Shown here in pieces: positions 25,975 through 34,294 of a DNA stretch of 64,000 nucleotides (position 1 is its first letter; the number at the start of each line of letters is the position of its first letter). The notes below the pieces were generated by a model. That model worked only from the letters and a program-made list of their open reading frames with translations, was not told where the DNA came from and did not search any database. This DNA is from Mangrovimonas cancribranchiae (lineage in GTDB: Bacteria > Bacteroidota > Bacteroidia > Flavobacteriales > Flavobacteriaceae). The stretch is from positions 1,418,001 to 1,482,000 of the forward strand of contig NZ_CP136925.1 of the NCBI RefSeq assembly GCF_037126245.1, given 5' to 3'. Made by a program: the position numbers and the translations under genes.

Positions 25975-27210
25975 TTGTCTATTTTAATTAAAAACATAAA
26001 AGAACTTCTCCAAACCCGAGAAAACAATGTCACTATTGTAAAAGGAGAAGACATGAAAAAACTTCCAACCATACAAAATGCTTACGTTCTTATAGAGCAT
26101 GATACCATTGTAGAATATGGTAAAATGGAAGATATTGGCGACTTAGAGGCAGAAAAAACTATTGATGCTACAGGGCAAATTGTTATGCCTGCGTGGTGCG
26201 ATTCGCACACACATATTGTCTATGCAGGAAACCGCGAACAAGAGTTTGTAGACCGTATAAACGGTTTAAGCTACGAAGAAATTGCTAATCGTGGTGGCGG
26301 TATTTTAAACTCTGCTGAAAAACTCCAAAACACACCTGAAGACGAGTTATACAACCAATCTGCAAAAAGACTAATGGCGGTCATGAAAATGGGAACAGGA
26401 GCCATTGAAATTAAATCTGGGTACGGCCTTACATTAGATGCCGAATTGAAAATGTTACGTGTTATAAAACGTTTAAAACAACAATTTCCAGCAAAGGTGA
26501 AATCGACATTTCTTGGTGCCCACGCTTTCCCTAAAGAATTTAAAGACAATCCCGATGCTTACATAGATCTTATTGTCAACAAAATGATTCCTGAAGTAGC
26601 TAAAGAACAGCTAGCTAATTATATTGATGTTTTTTGCGAAAAAGGTTATTTCAGTCTAGAACAAACAGAACGCATTTTAGAAGCTGGAAAAACTTATAAC
26701 CTAGTGGCAAAAATTCATGTTAACCAATTTAATGCCTTTGGCGGCATTGCTTTGGGCGTAAAACACGATGCCTTGTCTGTAGATCACTTAGAGGAAATGA
26801 ATGACGATGATATTGAAGCCTTAAAAGGATCGAACACCATGCCAGTAGGACTTCCCTCCTGCTCCTATTTTTTAAGTATTCCTTACACGCCTGCCAGAAA
26901 AATTATTGATGCTGGCTTACCTTTTGCGCTTGCAACAGATTATAACCCAGGCTCAACACCAAGCGGAAACATGAATTTTGTGGTAAGTACAGCATGTATA
27001 AAAATGAAACTAACCCCAGAAGAAGCTATTAACGCCGCCACAATTAATGGCGCTTATGCCATGGGAATTAGCAATATGTATGGCAGTATTTGCCGAGGTA
27101 AAAAAGCGAATATTATTATAACCAAACCCATTTCTAGCTACAATTATATTCCTTATGCTTTTGGCGACAACTTAATAGATAAGGTTATTGTTAATGGCAT
27201 GATTATTTAA
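25975..27210 (+). CDS. hutI: Imidazolonepropionase of histidine degradation
   Basis: 411 residues. It hydrolyses 4-imidazolone-5-propanoate to N-formimidoyl-glutamate in the cytoplasm. The metal site shows DSHTHIVYAG and later SVDHLEEM and ATDYNPGSTPSGNM. The reading frame has no ATG at the expected place. TTG at 25975 is taken as the start because the protein then begins SILIKNIKELLQT, as in the family; the first in-frame ATG, 26 codons later, would cut into the first beta strands. HutG is encoded 1 kb downstream on the same strand; hutH and hutU are not in the window. Confidence 0.93.
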   Translation: MSILIKNIKELLQTRENNVTIVKGEDMKKLPTIQNAYVLIEHDTIVEYGKMEDIGDLEAEKTIDATGQIVMPAWCDSHTHIVYAGNREQEFVDRINGLSYEEIANRGGGILNSAEKLQNTPEDELYNQSAKRLMAVMKMGTGAIEIKSGYGLTLDAELKMLRVIKRLKQQFPAKVKSTFLGAHAFPKEFKDNPDAYIDLIVNKMIPEVAKEQLANYIDVFCEKGYFSLEQTERILEAGKTYNLVAKIHVNQFNAFGGIALGVKHDALSVDHLEEMNDDDIEALKGSNTMPVGLPSCSYFLSIPYTPARKIIDAGLPFALATDYNPGSTPSGNMNFVVSTACIKMKLTPEEAINAATINGAYAMGISNMYGSICRGKKANIIITKPISSYNYIPYAFGDNLIDKVIVNGMII

Positions 27211-27218
27211 TATTAATA

Positions 27219-27252
27219 AGAAAAGCCGAAAAGTAAATTTTTCGGCTTTTCT
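27219..27252. terminator. Bidirectional terminator between hutI and coiled-coil gene
   Basis: A 14-bp perfect stem AGAAAAGCCGAAAA / TTTTCGGCTTTTCT lies between two convergent genes (stops at 27210 and 27305). Confidence 0.88.
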
Positions 27253-27304
27253 CTGTCATTTAATTTTAAACTTCAGATTCGATAAGATTTTAAATGACAT
27301 TATG

Positions 27305-28189
27305 TTATCGTAATGTAAATTCTGTTGTAGAAACTAAATCTTTCTTATTAAACACATTTACAGTGTAACGTCCTTTTTCAAATTTCTCGTCGTTGTCTGG
27401 TTCTACAAACTCACAAATATTTAAGTTTGTATTTTCATAATTAAATTTACTTACAAGACTATAATTTAAAGTTTTTTCTTCAAATTGAATTTGCTCATTA
27501 ACACCAAGCGTATTATTGTTTGGATCTATAACCTGAACATAAAGTTCTTGATCTCCTGGCTGAACTAAGGTGTTTTTAGCAACCGTAAAGCAAACTCTTA
27601 ATTTATCAGATCGTCTAGCTCTTTCTGTAGGAATTAATTTCCCTGAAGTTCTTTCTATAACCCCAAATCCTTTTAAATCTACTGTTTGAAGCACCGATGC
27701 ATTTTCAACAACTTCAGCTAGTTCGGTGTTTTGCACCAACAACGAATCGGTAAACATACTGCGTTCTTCTAGTTGCAACTTAGTGCTATCTAGAGATGTG
27801 GCTAATAATTCGTTTTCAATTTTAAGCCTGTCGTTCTCTTCTAACAAAACATCCATTTCTTTTTGCAGAGAAAGATATTTTTGCTTGTACCTCCATAAAC
27901 TTCTTACATTCGTTTCAGATACTTTTAGAGAATCTATAAGTCCATCTATACGCTCTTTAGCTTCAGCAAGTTTCTCATTTTTAATTTCATTGTCTTGAAT
28001 GGCGAGATCATACTGTTTCGACATGTTATTTAAATCTTTCATCACCAATTCCTTTTCTTCTGTCAATTGCGCTTCGGTTTCTTTCTTTTCATTAAAAAGA
28101 TTAAAAGAAATAAACGTAGCTCCAAGAAATAAAACTAATGCAATACCTAATCCGACTTTTAATCCTAAATTGCTTTTGTTGTTTTCCAT
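27305..28189 (-). CDS. Membrane-anchored coiled-coil protein
   Basis: A 294-residue protein with one N-terminal transmembrane helix (about 9-28), then a long coiled coil (about 35-165, heptads rich in E, K and L). A beta-rich C-terminal domain follows (about 170-294, ending in RYTVNVFNKKDLVSTTEFTL). Flavobacterial homologues are sometimes labelled ParA, but there is no Walker A motif, so that label is wrong here. The C-terminal domain probably lies in the periplasm. It may be a structural or scaffold protein; function unknown. Confidence 0.72.
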   Translation of the reverse strand: MENNKSNLGLKVGLGIALVLFLGATFISFNLFNEKKETEAQLTEEKELVMKDLNNMSKQYDLAIQDNEIKNEKLAEAKERIDGLIDSLKVSETNVRSLWRYKQKYLSLQKEMDVLLEENDRLKIENELLATSLDSTKLQLEERSMFTDSLLVQNTELAEVVENASVLQTVDLKGFGVIERTSGKLIPTERARRSDKLRVCFTVAKNTLVQPGDQELYVQVIDPNNNTLGVNEQIQFEEKTLNYSLVSKFNYENTNLNICEFVEPDNDEKFEKGRYTVNVFNKKDLVSTTEFTLR

Positions 28190-28294
28190 AATCTACTTGT
28201 TTTTAAAATTTAATTTTAGAGCGTAATTTTTTTTGCTATAAAAATGGTTTTAATTTAATTAAATGTAATTTTAAACGCGCTAATTTAATCATTT

Positions 28295-29314
28295 ATGGAC
28301 AAGCTTGTTTTATTTAATAATTCAATAAAAAAACAATTTATAAACAAACGTGCTTCCGAAACAAAGTTTGGAGAATCCATCTCCACAATTAACGACGTTT
28401 GCAATATATACGAAGCACTTAACAATTTAGACGTTTCATATGTTATAATTGGATTACCTGAAGATGTAGGTGTTTTTGCAAACCACGGTATTCCGGGTAC
28501 TCGCAATGCTTTTGAAGCGACCATTAAAGTTTTGTTAAACATCCAAGACAACGATTATACATTTGCAGAGAACGTCTTGATTTTAGGGCATTTAAATTTT
28601 GACGCAGAACTTGAGAAACTTTCCAAATTAAATCCTAAAAAAAAGAAAGACTTTGTTAAAGCTAGAAAGCTTACAGCTGAAATAGATAAGCATGTTACGA
28701 AATTAGTACACAGCATTGTTAAGGCAAATAAAATTCCTATTATAATTGGTGGCGGACATAATAACGCCTACGGTAACATAAAAGGAACATCTCTAGCCTT
28801 AAATAAACCTATTAACATTGTTAACTTTGATGCTCATACCGATTTTAGAAAAGAAGAAGGAAGACATAGCGGTAATGGCTTTACGTATGCTTTTAATGAA
28901 GGATTCTTAAATAAATACTTCATCTTTGGTCTTCATGAAAACTATACATCTAAAGATATTTTTAAACGTTTAGATAAAAATGACCAACTTGATTATAACA
29001 GCTTTGAAGCTATACAAATTAGAAAAGAATTAAAATTTAACACCGAAATTAAAAAAGCTCAAAATTTTATTTGTGAAGATTATTTTGGTATTGAAATAGA
29101 TTGCGATGCAATTCAAGGAATTTCCAGTAGCGCAATGTCTCCTACTGGGTTTAGTATTACCAAAACAAGACGTTTTATACACAAGTTTGCTAAAAATAAA
29201 AATGCTAAATATATCCATATTTGTGAGGCTGCACCAACAACAAAAAATAGTGCACAAATAGGAAAACTAATTACCACCTTAATAACAGATTTTATGAGAG
29301 GACATGAATCTTAA
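28295..29314 (+). CDS. hutG: Arginase/formimidoylglutamase-family ureohydrolase, likely HutG
   Basis: 339 residues with the binuclear manganese motifs of the ureohydrolase fold: IIGGGHNNAYG, NFDAHTDFR and FGIEIDCDAIQG. The last replaces the usual S-x-D-x-D-x-x-D-P with a slightly different form, as in the flavobacterial formimidoylglutamase branch. It would split N-formimidoyl-glutamate into glutamate and formamide. The nearby hutI supports this over arginase. The symbol is given on motif and context, not on a full comparison. Confidence 0.78.
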   Translation: MDKLVLFNNSIKKQFINKRASETKFGESISTINDVCNIYEALNNLDVSYVIIGLPEDVGVFANHGIPGTRNAFEATIKVLLNIQDNDYTFAENVLILGHLNFDAELEKLSKLNPKKKKDFVKARKLTAEIDKHVTKLVHSIVKANKIPIIIGGGHNNAYGNIKGTSLALNKPINIVNFDAHTDFRKEEGRHSGNGFTYAFNEGFLNKYFIFGLHENYTSKDIFKRLDKNDQLDYNSFEAIQIRKELKFNTEIKKAQNFICEDYFGIEIDCDAIQGISSSAMSPTGFSITKTRRFIHKFAKNKNAKYIHICEAAPTTKNSAQIGKLITTLITDFMRGHES

Positions 29315-29383
29315 TTTAATAATTACCAGCACTTTATTAAAGTAAATTGTTATTAGATAAATTATTAATTATTTCATTTTTAA

Positions 29384-29413
29384 TTGATTAATACATAAAA
29401 AATAGTATATTTG
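29384..29413 (+). promoter_or_regulatory. Promoter of a small membrane protein gene
   Basis: TTG at 29384-29386, a 19-bp spacer, then TATATTTG at 29406-29413: a textbook Bacteroidota promoter. Transcription would start about 23 nt before the ATG at 29444. Confidence 0.65.
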
Positions 29414-29443
29414 GCTTGCTATTAAATCAATTCAGGACCTACT

Positions 29444-29686
29444 ATGTTAATCAACTTAAACTGTTGTCTTTCACAACAATTACTACTCTTTAAGCTTTCA
29501 CAATCGCATATAATTACGATTTTATTTATTTCAATCTTTTTTTTCCTTATTTTATTACTTTTAGGAATTAGAAAGTCCTATAAGTTGAAAAAAGAAAACG
29601 ATAAGTTAAATAAAATAGAAGGGTTTGATATGGATGAAGCAAATAAAAACTATAAAGACTTTAGAGACGGACACTTATACGAATAA
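29444..29686 (+). CDS. Small single-pass membrane protein
   Basis: 80 residues with one strong transmembrane helix (about 23-42, ITILFISIFFFLILLLLG) and a short charged cytoplasmic tail ending DFRDGHLYE. It has its own promoter and terminator, so it is very likely expressed. I do not recognise a family. Confidence 0.6.
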   Translation: MLINLNCCLSQQLLLFKLSQSHIITILFISIFFFLILLLLGIRKSYKLKKENDKLNKIEGFDMDEANKNYKDFRDGHLYE

Positions 29687-29715
29687 AAAAAGCCTGCAAT
29701 TATGCAGGCTTTTTT
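29685..29715. terminator. Bidirectional terminator between small membrane protein and Lrp genes
   Basis: The stem AAAAAGCCTGCA / TGCAGGCTTTTT with a 4-nt loop begins at the stop codon of the small plus-strand gene and serves the convergent Lrp gene too. Confidence 0.9.
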
Positions 29716-29751
29716 AGCTTTATTAAAGGCTTTCTATTCCAGAAAGAAGGT

Positions 29752-30231
29752 TTACATTTCGTTAAAAATAGAATGCATTAAACGCTTTTTATCGTTAATA
29801 CTTTCCTCCATAGAAATCATGGTTTCTGTTCTATAAACCCCTTCTATATCATCTAACATAAAAATAACATCTTTTGCATGCTCTGTATTTCTTGCTCTAA
29901 TTTTACAAAACACATTAAACTTACCAGTTGTGATATGAGCAACTGTAACAAAAGGAATTTCGTTTATACGCTCTAGCACAAATTTAGTTTGAGAGGTGTT
30001 TTTAAGAAAAACACCGACATAAGCTATAAAAGAATATCCTAGTTTTTTATAATCTAAAGTTAAAGAAGATCCTTTTATTATGCCTGCTTCTTCCATTTTT
30101 TTCACCCTAACATGAACAGTTCCAGCAGAAATCACTAATTTTTTCGCAATATCTGTAAAAGGAACTCTGGTATTATCGATTAACATATCTAGAATTTGAT
30201 GATCGATTTCGTCTAATTTAAATTTCGCCAT
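29752..30231 (-). CDS. Lrp/AsnC-family transcriptional regulator
   Basis: 159 residues with an N-terminal helix-turn-helix (DHQILDMLIDNTRVPFTDIA, then VISAGTVHVRVKKMEEAGII). A C-terminal RAM ligand domain follows (HITTGKFNVFCKIRARNTEH, GVYRTETMISMEE). Such proteins sense amino acids and act as octamers. It is monocistronic between a peptidase gene and a small membrane protein gene; targets are not evident. Confidence 0.93.
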   Translation of the reverse strand: MAKFKLDEIDHQILDMLIDNTRVPFTDIAKKLVISAGTVHVRVKKMEEAGIIKGSSLTLDYKKLGYSFIAYVGVFLKNTSQTKFVLERINEIPFVTVAHITTGKFNVFCKIRARNTEHAKDVIFMLDDIEGVYRTETMISMEESINDKKRLMHSIFNEM

Positions 30232-30294
30232 AAATATTTTTTTTTAACAAAAAACAAAAATAACACATTATAATTGAATATAACGCATCTATTT

Positions 30295-31449
30295 TTAAGA
30301 TTTTGTTAATTTTAATGAATATTTTTCATTATTCACCATTACGAAATCGTTTTCGAAACCTACCTTAATAGGCTCATTATCTTGAGTTAAAACCACGTTA
30401 TTGTTGGCGTTATACTCTAAATGACCATAAAACCCATTTAAATTTGATATTTTTTCAATTTTAGGCACAAAATTTATGTTTCCAGACTCTAGTTTCTCTT
30501 GATATTGAATTGCTACATCGTTTTTTTCACTATCTGCTTTATCTAATTTAGCATTTCGTATAATAATGTCGTAAAAAAGCTTTTCATTATTAGGAATATT
30601 AAAATAATCCTTAAAATCAGTACCTGAAACATCATTCTCTGAGATATGTTTAATCGCCGTTACCAAAGCACGGAATATAAGTACTCTTGTTTTCTCTCGC
30701 TTATAATCATTCGCATAATGTCCAGCTTCAAAAAGCACTGTTGGGCAACCTAAAGACTGAAACATATCGCCAACACAGTTTATGTTAAATGTATCGTCAT
30801 AAATCCCCACTTGTCCGGGTATAATCTTTTGTAAATCGTTATTCATTGCTACAATAACTTCCATGGCTTTCTTTCTGGTTGTTGTTATTGTTCGTTCTTC
30901 ATCCTCGGAAGGTGCTAAAAAAGAAACCGTAGCCGATTTATTTGCTTTACCAGCACTAAAAATAGTCCGTTGCCCGTGTAGATTAAAACAAAAATCAGGC
31001 TTAAAATCATTAAAAAAGTCTCTTAAAACCTTGCTTTCTGGCTGCGATAAGTTTTTAGCATCCCTGTTTAAATCTACATCATTAGCATTAACCCGAGTAT
31101 ATTGTTTAGCACCATCCGGATTTAAAATAGGTATAATTGCTATAGTGCAAGTATCTAATATTTGGCTAGCAATAGCGTTTGAAGATGAATTAAAGAGGTT
31201 TAAAAGGTCAAAAACAGCTTTTGTGGTCGTACTTTCATTACCATGCATTTGCGACCACATAAATATTCGCTTAGAACCATGACCTAAAATTAGAGCATTA
31301 ATTGGTTCTCCTAAAACAGATTTCCCAATCTCTTTAACTTTAAATACCGCCTTGTAATTTGTAATTGCGTCTAATATATATTGATTATGAATATACCTAC
31401 CCGATAAGGATTCGTCTTTATAAAGTGGTAAATTTAATACTAACTCCAT
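30295..31449 (-). CDS. M14-family zinc carboxypeptidase
   Basis: About 384 residues from ATG 31449; a GTG lies just before it. The zinc motif is WSQMHGNEST (H-x-x-E). Next are NPDGAKQYTRVNANDVDLNR, the family's R-x-N...D-x-N-R region, a zinc histidine in CFNLHGQR, and a catalytic glutamate candidate in VLFEAGHYAND. No signal peptide is visible, so it may act inside the cell on peptides or amino-acid conjugates. Its upstream region carries three of the four XRE-type palindromes, so it is probably regulated by the divergent gene. Confidence 0.88.
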   Translation of the reverse strand: MELVLNLPLYKDESLSGRYIHNQYILDAITNYKAVFKVKEIGKSVLGEPINALILGHGSKRIFMWSQMHGNESTTTKAVFDLLNLFNSSSNAIASQILDTCTIAIIPILNPDGAKQYTRVNANDVDLNRDAKNLSQPESKVLRDFFNDFKPDFCFNLHGQRTIFSAGKANKSATVSFLAPSEDEERTITTTRKKAMEVIVAMNNDLQKIIPGQVGIYDDTFNINCVGDMFQSLGCPTVLFEAGHYANDYKREKTRVLIFRALVTAIKHISENDVSGTDFKDYFNIPNNEKLFYDIIIRNAKLDKADSEKNDVAIQYQEKLESGNINFVPKIEKISNLNGFYGHLEYNANNNVVLTQDNEPIKVGFENDFVMVNNEKYSLKLTKS

Positions 31450-31466
31450 CACAGCTATTTTTATTT

Positions 31467-31539
31467 TTTACAAATGTAAACATAAGATTTTTTACAAATG
31501 TAAACACCAAAAACACCTCTGTTCTTTCACATCTGTAAA
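31467..31539. promoter_or_regulatory. Three operator-like palindromes before the M14 peptidase gene
   Basis: TTTACAAATGTAAA occurs exactly at 31467-31480 and 31491-31504 (24 bp apart), and with one mismatch at 31526-31539 (TTCACATCTGTAAA). Each fits TTTACAnnTGTAAA, a 14-bp palindrome suited to a dimeric helix-turn-helix protein. The first copy starts 18 bp from the peptidase ATG. Confidence 0.7.
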
Positions 31540-31704
31540 CTGAGTATGGCCTTAAGTGACTGAATAATTTGTTGAAATTAATACTTTATTAAAATAAAAT
31601 CATAAATGACTTAAAATTAGTTATTTAAGTTTACTTAATTAAAGTTTAAATTTATGCACAAACTCTATTTTAACACCCGTAATTAGGTATAAACAATACT
31701 CTTT

Positions 31705-31718
31705 TTTACATTTGTAAC
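31705..31718. promoter_or_regulatory. Fourth operator copy before the XRE gene
   Basis: TTTACATTTGTAAC fits TTTACAnnTGTAAA with one mismatch and lies 27 bp before the XRE ATG at 31746. This suggests that the XRE protein represses its own gene. The remainder of 31540-31704 is AT-rich and holds nothing else I can name. Confidence 0.65.
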
Positions 31719-31745
31719 ACTATAACTCTTGATTATGGATTTACA

Positions 31746-32144
31746 ATGGTAAACAGTAAAGATTTTTCATCTAGATTAAAAAAAATCATTGATTATTATG
31801 AAGAAAGTGCGTCTTCATTTGCCGATAAAATTGGTGTGCAGCGCTCTAGTATTTCTCATATCCTTTCTGGTAGAAATAAACCTAGTTTAGATTTTGTTAT
31901 GAAAATACTTGACTCCTATCCTGAGGTTGGTTTGTACTGGCTACTTAATGGAAAAGGACAATTTCCAGAAAGTGGGTCAAGTGTAAATGAGGATAATGTA
32001 AAACAAGAAGATGTCTCAAAAAACAATAACGAGACTCCAGCTCCTGACTTATTTTCTAATATAAAAAATACGCCCAATGATAAAACCATTGAGCGTATTG
32101 TAATATTTTTTAATGATGGTAGCTTTAAAAGCTATTCTAATTAA
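31746..32144 (+). CDS. XRE-family regulator with C-terminal tail
   Basis: 132 residues. The helix-turn-helix spans about residues 5-65 (ASSFADKIGVQRSSISHILS, then NKPSLDFVMKILDSYPEV). The motif GLYWLLNGKGQFP is a recurrent end of this flavobacterial subfamily. The rest is a low-complexity linker and a short C-terminal segment (TIERIVIFFNDGSFKSY) likely to mediate oligomerisation. Four copies of one palindrome in the divergent upstream region point to it as their ligand. It ends 3 bp from the convergent gene. Confidence 0.85.
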   Translation: MVNSKDFSSRLKKIIDYYEESASSFADKIGVQRSSISHILSGRNKPSLDFVMKILDSYPEVGLYWLLNGKGQFPESGSSVNEDNVKQEDVSKNNNETPAPDLFSNIKNTPNDKTIERIVIFFNDGSFKSYSN

Positions 32145-32147
32145 ATA

Positions 32148-32633
32148 TTAATTTAAAAACCTGCTGTGCCAACTTTCAGAAGCTGGAACCTCCCAGTTTT
32201 CATTAAGTTCGGCAATGTTTGTGACAAGATTATTAAATACAATTGTGTTTTTCGATACAGCTTTGTCTTTAGCCATTTTTCTGAAATCGGTTAACGGTTT
32301 ATAAGCTATAAATTCGCCTTGTTTATAAGACACATTCATTTTATCCATTAAATCTACATGGTATTCTTTCTCTAATTGCTGAATAAAATGCACCGATGCG
32401 TCAATAGAACAACCAGACGCGCTATTTGTATTTTGATCGACAGCTAGGATAATAAATCGTTTATAAACGATTTTAAACCCTGCTTTTAAATCGCTACCGT
32501 GTACCGTCCAGTTTTCTACAAATACGGCTAATTTTTCTTCTATTTCTTTAATCTCGTCTTCTGTAAACGAACGATTGCATTGGTAAATCCAAACTCTAGA
32601 TTCCTCTGGCAACGTATTAAAATCTACTAACAT
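32148..32633 (-). CDS. Conserved Bacteroidota protein, often mislabelled ABC ATPase
   Basis: 161 residues, cytoplasmic, starting with LPEESRVWIYQCNRSFTEDE and containing AVDQNTNSASGCSIDASVHF. Homologues are often annotated as ABC transporter ATPase, but no Walker A, Walker B or LSGGQ motif is present. The conserved Cys and charged residues suggest an enzyme or binding protein. Its start overlaps the stop of the small membrane gene by one base, and it is the last gene of the Fe-S cluster of genes. Confidence 0.75.
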   Translation of the reverse strand: MLVDFNTLPEESRVWIYQCNRSFTEDEIKEIEEKLAVFVENWTVHGSDLKAGFKIVYKRFIILAVDQNTNSASGCSIDASVHFIQQLEKEYHVDLMDKMNVSYKQGEFIAYKPLTDFRKMAKDKAVSKNTIVFNNLVTNIAELNENWEVPASESWHSRFLN

Positions 32634-32833
32634 TACTTTTCTTCTTTTGTGTATTTATGTTTAAAAAACAAGGTAGAAAACAATCCGAAACAAATAAAAT
32701 AAAACAAGAATTGCTTGATATTAAATGGCTTACTATCAAAATAATCAAAAGCAGCCATTCCTAACGCAAATATAAGCCCAGAATAAACGCCGTTTTTTAT
32801 TCGGCTTTTTAGGGGCAACTGCTCTCGTTTCAT
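32633..32833 (-). CDS. Small two-helix membrane protein
   Basis: 66 residues with two probable membrane segments (about 15-29 and 41-56) and basic ends. It lies 10 bp after the Fe-S protein gene and overlaps the next gene by one base, so it is part of this operon. No family recognised. Confidence 0.6.
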   Translation of the reverse strand: MKREQLPLKSRIKNGVYSGLIFALGMAAFDYFDSKPFNIKQFLFYFICFGLFSTLFFKHKYTKEEK

Positions 32834-32842
32834 TAAAAAGGG

Positions 32843-33637
32843 TTATAAATTTTCTGCTTGCGCAATCAGTTCGGCAATATCAAACACTTCCACTTCGGCT
32901 TCACGTTCTTTGGCTTTTACACCATCGGTCATCATGGTATTGCAATATGGGCAACCTGTTGCTATAACATTGGGGTTGGTTTTTAACGCATCTTCGGTGC
33001 GAAGCACATTAATATCTTGATCGCCTTTTTCGGGCTCTTTAAACATTTGCGCGCCACCAGCACCACAACATAGTGCTGTTCTACGATTGCGTTTCATTTC
33101 AACTAAATCTACTCCAAGACTTTTAAGCAAACTTCTTGGGGCTTCGTAAACTTCATTAGCTCGACCTAAATAACACGGATCGTGAAATGTAATACGCTTT
33201 CCTTTTAGATTGGAATTGTTTTCTATTTTTAATCTGCCTGAACTGATTAGTTCTTCGATATATTCTGTATGATGCTTTACATTATAGTTACCGCCAAGCT
33301 CCGGATATTCATTTTTTAAAGTGTTATAAGAATGCGGACAAGCCGTTACAATGTTTTTAACCTCGTAAGCATTTAAAATTTCTATATTGGTAACTGCTTG
33401 CATTTGAAACAAAAATTCGTTTCCTGCTCTTTTGGCCACATCGCCAGTACAACTTTCTTCGGTTCCTAAAACTGCAAAATCGACATTGGCTTTATTTAAT
33501 AACTTAACAAAAGCTCTTGTTATTTTTTTTGCTCTGTCGTCATAACTTCCAGCTGAACCTACCCAGAAAAGAATTTCTGGTTGTTTGCCTTCTGCCATAT
33601 ATTCTGCCATTGTTGGCACTTTAAGTGATTGACTCAT
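32843..33637 (-). CDS. CCG-domain (Fe-S)-binding protein, HdrB/LldE-like
   Basis: About 264 residues; ATG 33637 is chosen because it begins MSQSLKVPTMAEYMAEG, as in flavobacterial relatives. Two cysteine-rich CCG modules are visible: ACPHSYNTL with FHDPCYLGR, and LCCGAGGAQMF with TGCPYCNTMM. This is the heterodisulfide-reductase B/GlpC type that binds an unusual cluster and passes electrons. It is expected to work with the membrane Fe-S protein encoded at 34295-35602, although a HAD gene separates the two here. Confidence 0.88.
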   Translation of the reverse strand: MSQSLKVPTMAEYMAEGKQPEILFWVGSAGSYDDRAKKITRAFVKLLNKANVDFAVLGTEESCTGDVAKRAGNEFLFQMQAVTNIEILNAYEVKNIVTACPHSYNTLKNEYPELGGNYNVKHHTEYIEELISSGRLKIENNSNLKGKRITFHDPCYLGRANEVYEAPRSLLKSLGVDLVEMKRNRRTALCCGAGGAQMFKEPEKGDQDINVLRTEDALKTNPNVIATGCPYCNTMMTDGVKAKEREAEVEVFDIAELIAQAENL

Positions 33638-33689
33638 AACTATTTTTTTAACACAACTCATTATTGTTGTATTGCTAAGTGTTTAAGGT

Positions 33690-34136
33690 TTAGTCATGAT
33701 GACCATCATCAAACACTTCTATTTTTACTTGTTTTTCTACTAAATCTGTAAACATACCTTTGTACCTAGTAGCTTTTACTAAATGGTTGTCTATCCAATG
33801 GTAATTACCACCTCTAGGTTTTCCCATAAGTAAACTATGGTATTTAAAACCATGTTTATTTAACCAGTTTTCGGTTACGTCTCGATGTTCTTCTGTTCTG
33901 GAAGTAAAGAAACATATCATATGGCCTTTTTCAAACCATTTATTGCAAGTTGCTAAAGCATCTGGAAACGGCAAACATGTTGCCATGCGTTCTGGTTCTT
34001 CATTTGGAACATCTTCAGTGATTGTTCCATCAATATCTATTAGATAGTTTTTTACGCCTTTTGGTAAAACAGGACTAATTTTTTCTCCTGCCTCTACTTT
34101 ATCATGCAATAACTTGTCTGCTTCTTCTCTTTTCAT
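33690..34136 (-). CDS. HAD-superfamily phosphatase-like protein
   Basis: 148 residues. HAD motif I is LIDIDGTITED (D-x-D-G-T), motif II is CFFTSRTEE, a lysine is available in MGKPRGGNY, and acidic residues follow in DNHL. It has no cap domain. Such small HAD proteins act on sugar or nucleotide phosphates; some are labelled phosphoheptose-related, which I cannot confirm. It stands between the two Fe-S genes with a 158-bp upstream gap and a short gap below, so it looks inserted into an older operon. Confidence 0.78.
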   Translation of the reverse strand: MKREEADKLLHDKVEAGEKISPVLPKGVKNYLIDIDGTITEDVPNEEPERMATCLPFPDALATCNKWFEKGHMICFFTSRTEEHRDVTENWLNKHGFKYHSLLMGKPRGGNYHWIDNHLVKATRYKGMFTDLVEKQVKIEVFDDGHHD

Positions 34137-34294
34137 GTTTTTTTAAGATTTAAAGTTGTTGTTTACACTATAAACCTAATAATATTAAACTATATAGTTG
34201 TCTTTTTGATGATTTTACGTTGAATTTTTCACAAAAACCTAATAAAATTAAAATAAATTATTGCTTTTATAAAAAAACGCTAATTCACTAGAAA

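Noticed and set aside
30863-31282. 139-residue plus-strand frame opposite the M14 peptidase gene
   Set aside because: It mirrors the conserved zinc-site coding region of the peptidase and shows no family features.
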